Source: Leptofilum sp050292445 | GTDB taxonomy: Bacteria; Chloroflexota; Anaerolineae; Promineifilales; Promineifilaceae | Assembly (NCBI GenBank): GCA_050292445.1 | Contig: JBNKLQ010000144.1 | Span: forward strand, 1-15,283 | DNA length: 15,283 nt | Direction: 5' to 3' | In this document: positions 13,209 to 15,283 of the stretch, one piece after another | How the letters are laid out: each line of letters starts with the position of its first letter | Numbering within the stretch: the first letter of the stretch is position 1 | The notes under the pieces: generated by a model | What the model was told of the DNA's origin: nothing | The model's database searches: none | The model's input: only the letters and a program-made list of their open reading frames with translations | Position numbers and translations under genes: made by a program

Positions 13209-13739
13209 ATGCAAAAACAATTACTCATAACCCTAACCGGCAATGATCGTGTAGGCATTGTTGAAGATGTGACCAAAATTATTCTGGCCTATCAAGGCAA
13301 TGTAGACGCCAGTCGTATGGCCCATTTAGGCGGCGAATTTGCAATGCTCATGCTTGTTTCTGTTTCTGAAGAGCACCTTGTTCACCTGCAAGAAGATCTG
13401 AACAGCTTTTCTAGCCAGGGTTTCGATCTATCTACTCGCCCGACAAAGCCCAGTTCCACTCAAAAATTTGATAGCTGGCACAGTTACCAAATCAACGTTC
13501 GCGGTGCAGATCATGAGGGAATTATTCACGAAATCACACGCCATTTGGCAGAGCAAGCGGTCAATGTGGAAACAATCGATACGGGAACAGAAGATGCCCC
13601 ATTTGGCGGCATGCTCTTCACAATGAGTGCCACAATATTAATGTCTCCAACCATATCTTTAGCAATTTTACAAGAGGGGTTAGAAGCGGTTGGCGCTCAA
13701 TTCAATGTGGATATCACCGTTGAGCCACTTGCCGACTAA
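13209..13739 (+). CDS. Double ACT domain protein, GcvR-like
   Basis: A 176-residue protein made of two ACT domains: residues about 4-80 (LLITLTGNDRVGIVEDVTKIILAYQGNVDASRMAHLGGEFAMLMLV) and about 92-172 (YQINVRGADHEGIIHEITRHLAEQAVNVETIDTGTED). This is the architecture of GcvR, which in E. coli binds glycine and antagonises GcvA, and of related amino-acid-sensing regulators. It has no DNA-binding domain, so any regulation must act through a partner. AAGAGAGG (13195-13202) lies 6 nt before the ATG. Its position after prephenate dehydratase suggests an amino-acid-sensing role, but neither ligand nor partner can be read here. Family-level call only. Confidence 0.85.
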   Translation: MQKQLLITLTGNDRVGIVEDVTKIILAYQGNVDASRMAHLGGEFAMLMLVSVSEEHLVHLQEDLNSFSSQGFDLSTRPTKPSSTQKFDSWHSYQINVRGADHEGIIHEITRHLAEQAVNVETIDTGTEDAPFGGMLFTMSATILMSPTISLAILQEGLEAVGAQFNVDITVEPLAD

Positions 13740-13748
13740 TGCGCTGCA

Positions 13749-13776
13749 AGCAGATACAGCGAAGGCCGTATCTGCT
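13749..13776. terminator. Convergent hairpin between the ACT gene and the two-component operon
   Basis: AGCAGATAC (13749-13757) pairs perfectly with GTATCTGCT (13768-13776) across a 10-nt loop. It lies in the 63-bp gap between two convergent genes and so could serve both directions. No proper T tract follows on either strand, so efficiency is uncertain. Confidence 0.5.
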
Positions 13777-13802
13777 CATCTTCAAAAGAAGTCGCCAGAA
13801 AG

Positions 13803-14450
13803 TTAGAGAAAATTCTGTTGGGCGGCAATCGCAATCGCAGCAGCGCGAGAATCCACACCCAGCTTGTTATAAATGCTGGTGAGATGTGCCTTGACTGTGC
13901 GTTCGGAAATGCCAAGCTGTACAGCGATACCTTTGTTGGTCTTCCCGTCAGCAACGGCGCGTAAGGTTTCCTGTTCGCGTTCAGTCAAGGGACTTTCTGT
14001 GGTGGGAGACGGCCGTTTCCCATCAGCCTGCATATTTGCCATCAACCGACCCATCACATCCGCGCTCAAGAGTGACTCGCCTTTTGCGGCTGCCTGAATT
14101 GTGTCTAGCAGCGTGTCACGAGGCGTATCTTTGAGCAAAAAACCTTTCGCCCCAGCCTGCAAGCCGCGCAGCATCAAATCATCCTCGTTGTACGTGGTTA
14201 AAATGACGATGGCAACTTGTGGGTGATCGCGGGTGAGGTGTTCGATAGCAGTCAGGCCGTCCATGCCGGGCATCCGCAAATCCATCAGCACCACATCAGG
14301 CTGGTGTTCGGCAACCAGTTGGAGCGCTTCGGCTCCGTCGGCGGCTTCTCCCACAACTTCAATATCATCAGCTGTTTCTAAAATCAAGCTCAATCCTTCG
14401 CGGACAATGGAATGGTCGTCAGTGATTAACACTCGGATGGTTTCGTTCAT
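13803..14450 (-). CDS. NarL/FixJ-type response regulator with LuxR helix-turn-helix
   Basis: A 215-residue transcription regulator. The receiver domain (about 5-120) has acidic D11-D12, phosphoacceptor D57 (VVLMDLRMPGMDG), T85 and K107 (FLLKD). After a linker of about 25 residues (GKRPSPTTESP), a LuxR-type helix-turn-helix (about 152-210) reads LTEREQETLRAVADGKTNKGIAVQLGISERTVKAHLTSIYNKLGV, with all expected positions. Its ATG overlaps the stop of the upstream histidine kinase by 4 nt (ATGA), so the two are translationally coupled and certainly a cognate pair. Target genes are not identifiable from this window. Confidence 0.96.
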   Translation of the reverse strand: MNETIRVLITDDHSIVREGLSLILETADDIEVVGEAADGAEALQLVAEHQPDVVLMDLRMPGMDGLTAIEHLTRDHPQVAIVILTTYNEDDLMLRGLQAGAKGFLLKDTPRDTLLDTIQAAAKGESLLSADVMGRLMANMQADGKRPSPTTESPLTEREQETLRAVADGKTNKGIAVQLGISERTVKAHLTSIYNKLGVDSRAAAIAIAAQQNFL

Positions 14451-15283
14451 ACTGCCTCCAATGGTAAACGGATGGTGAGATGTGAGCCTTTATCTGGCTC
14501 GCTGTTAATGGCAAATTCTCCCCCGACCAACCTCGCTCGCTCACGCAGGCCCAGCAAGCCATAGTGCCCGGCGCGTACGGCCGTTTCCACATCAAAGCCC
14601 ACACCGTCATCCCGCACCTCAATCGCCATCTGTTCGGCCGTTTGCTCCACCGTTAGCCAGACATTGTTGGCCTGGGCATGGCGGGTGATGTTGGTCAGGC
14701 TCTCGCCGATCATACGGTCGGCGTGATCGGCAATGGCAGGGGGCACGGCCGTTTCAGCGGCCAGATTCAGGGTTAGATGACAGGGGATGCCCGTTGCCTG
14801 CGTAAACCGGTCGGCGTGCCGCTGCACCGCCTCTGCCAGAGACCGATCGTCCAGGCGTAGATCGTCAATGGCGGCGCGGGCGTCGGCCAGGGTGGTGCGA
14901 GCGCGCTTCATGCTTTGTTGAACGATGGTTTGGGCACGAGGGAAACGGCCGTTTTCCAAATGATTGTTTGCCGCTTCTAACTGCAATACCAATCCGGCGA
15001 CTCCTTGGGCCAGTGTGTCGTGCAGTTCGCGGGCCATGCGCTGCCGTTCCGCCGCCAGCGTCAACGTTTCAACCTGAGCGGCATAATCCGCCAATTGATG
15101 ATGCGCCGTTTCCAGTTCGGTCAGCAGCAGTTGGCTTTGCTCACGGGCTTCCGACTGCCGCCGGTACAGCACCATAAAAATGATAAATAATGTCAGTGTG
15201 GAAACTGCTGGCGACCCCCATTCAGCCACTAAGGATTGACCGCCAAGCGCAAACAGGCTGCCAAACGTGAGCAGCACATAGCC
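14447..15283 (-). CDS. HisKA_3 sensor histidine kinase (NarX/DegS/LiaS class), N-terminus outside the window
   Basis: An open frame of 279 codons runs to the right edge; a GTG at 15277 exists, but the frame continues upstream, so the protein is treated as partial. The first visible 40 residues are hydrophobic and end a membrane segment (LTLFIIFMVLYRRQ). A coiled-coil-like stretch of about 40 residues leads to the HisKA_3 dimerisation helix with the phosphorylated His in MARELHDTLAQG (residue 88 of the visible frame). The ATPase domain carries the N box ESLTNITRHA, G1 DDGVGFD and G2 GHYGLLGLRERA, then GSHLTIRLPL. The sensing region is probably membrane-embedded and mostly off the window. It overlaps the response-regulator start by 4 nt. 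Confidence 0.95.
   Translation of the reverse strand, partial: GYVLLTFGSLFALGGQSLVAEWGSPAVSTLTLFIIFMVLYRRQSEAREQSQLLLTELETAHHQLADYAAQVETLTLAAERQRMARELHDTLAQGVAGLVLQLEAANNHLENGRFPRAQTIVQQSMKRARTTLADARAAIDDLRLDDRSLAEAVQRHADRFTQATGIPCHLTLNLAAETAVPPAIADHADRMIGESLTNITRHAQANNVWLTVEQTAEQMAIEVRDDGVGFDVETAVRAGHYGLLGLRERARLVGGEFAINSEPDKGSHLTIRLPLEAV

Larger units (their letters stand above)
819..14952. repeat. Dispersed palindromic octamer ACGGCCGT, 22 copies
   Basis: Exact copies start at 819, 3117, 3306, 3951, 4228, 5864, 6090, 6707, 6870, 6951, 8559, 9742, 10382, 11018, 11194, 11503, 12119, 12423, 14009, 14577, 14745 and 14945. About 17 further sites share only the CGGCCG core. About 0.2 copies of an octamer are expected in 15.3 kb at even base composition. 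Twenty copies lie in genes on both strands and in all three codon registers; two are intergenic. Seven extend to AACGGCCGTT. Confidence 0.9.

Overview
The window looks like a chromosomal segment of an uncultured or poorly characterised bacterium, most likely a Chloroflexota member of the Anaerolineae or a neighbouring class. This is inferred from the gene content (a V4R-domain protein, a Bmp-type nucleoside importer with a Glu/Thr-rich lipoprotein linker, and YfhO-like and GT8 proteins), not from a marker gene. No rRNA, tRNA, CRISPR array, insertion sequence or phage gene was recognised. Coding is dense and no gene-free stretch exceeds 300 bases.

Layout. Positions 1-2946 are read on the minus strand. 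A V4R-domain sensor-like protein comes first, then a possible 22-codon ORF, then a response regulator with a REC domain and a degenerate GGDEF domain. A strong hairpin follows, and then a large YfhO-like membrane protein that runs off the left edge. From 3104 to 5175 on the plus strand, a well-formed promoter drives a family 1 beta-glycosidase, followed by a small AT-richer membrane-anchored protein of unknown function. Positions 5203-5812 hold a RelB/DinJ-YafQ type II toxin-antitoxin pair with its own promoter. A glycogenin-like GT8 glycosyltransferase with a very basic tail follows (5830-6945).

Positions 6947-12201 form a complete Bmp/Yuf-type ABC importer, probably for nucleosides: lipoprotein, two permeases and a double ATPase. 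It has a promoter, a palindrome next to the -35 box, and a terminator-like hairpin after the lipoprotein gene that may set subunit ratios. Positions 12278-13739 encode prephenate dehydratase (phenylalanine synthesis) and a double-ACT GcvR-like protein. A convergent hairpin separates these from a NarL-type response regulator and its HisKA_3 histidine kinase on the minus strand; the kinase runs off the right edge.

The most unusual feature is at nucleotide level. The octamer ACGGCCGT occurs 22 times in 15.3 kb, against about 0.2 expected by chance. It is read in all three codon registers and is also found between genes, which resembles the HIP1 palindrome of cyanobacteria. Also notable are two facing heptanucleotide repeat arrays inside the YfhO-like gene and two related long-arm inverted repeats flanking the transporter genes. 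I found no clear multi-gene novel defence or metabolic system. The V4R/sORF/REC-pseudoGGDEF cluster is the best candidate for undescribed signalling.
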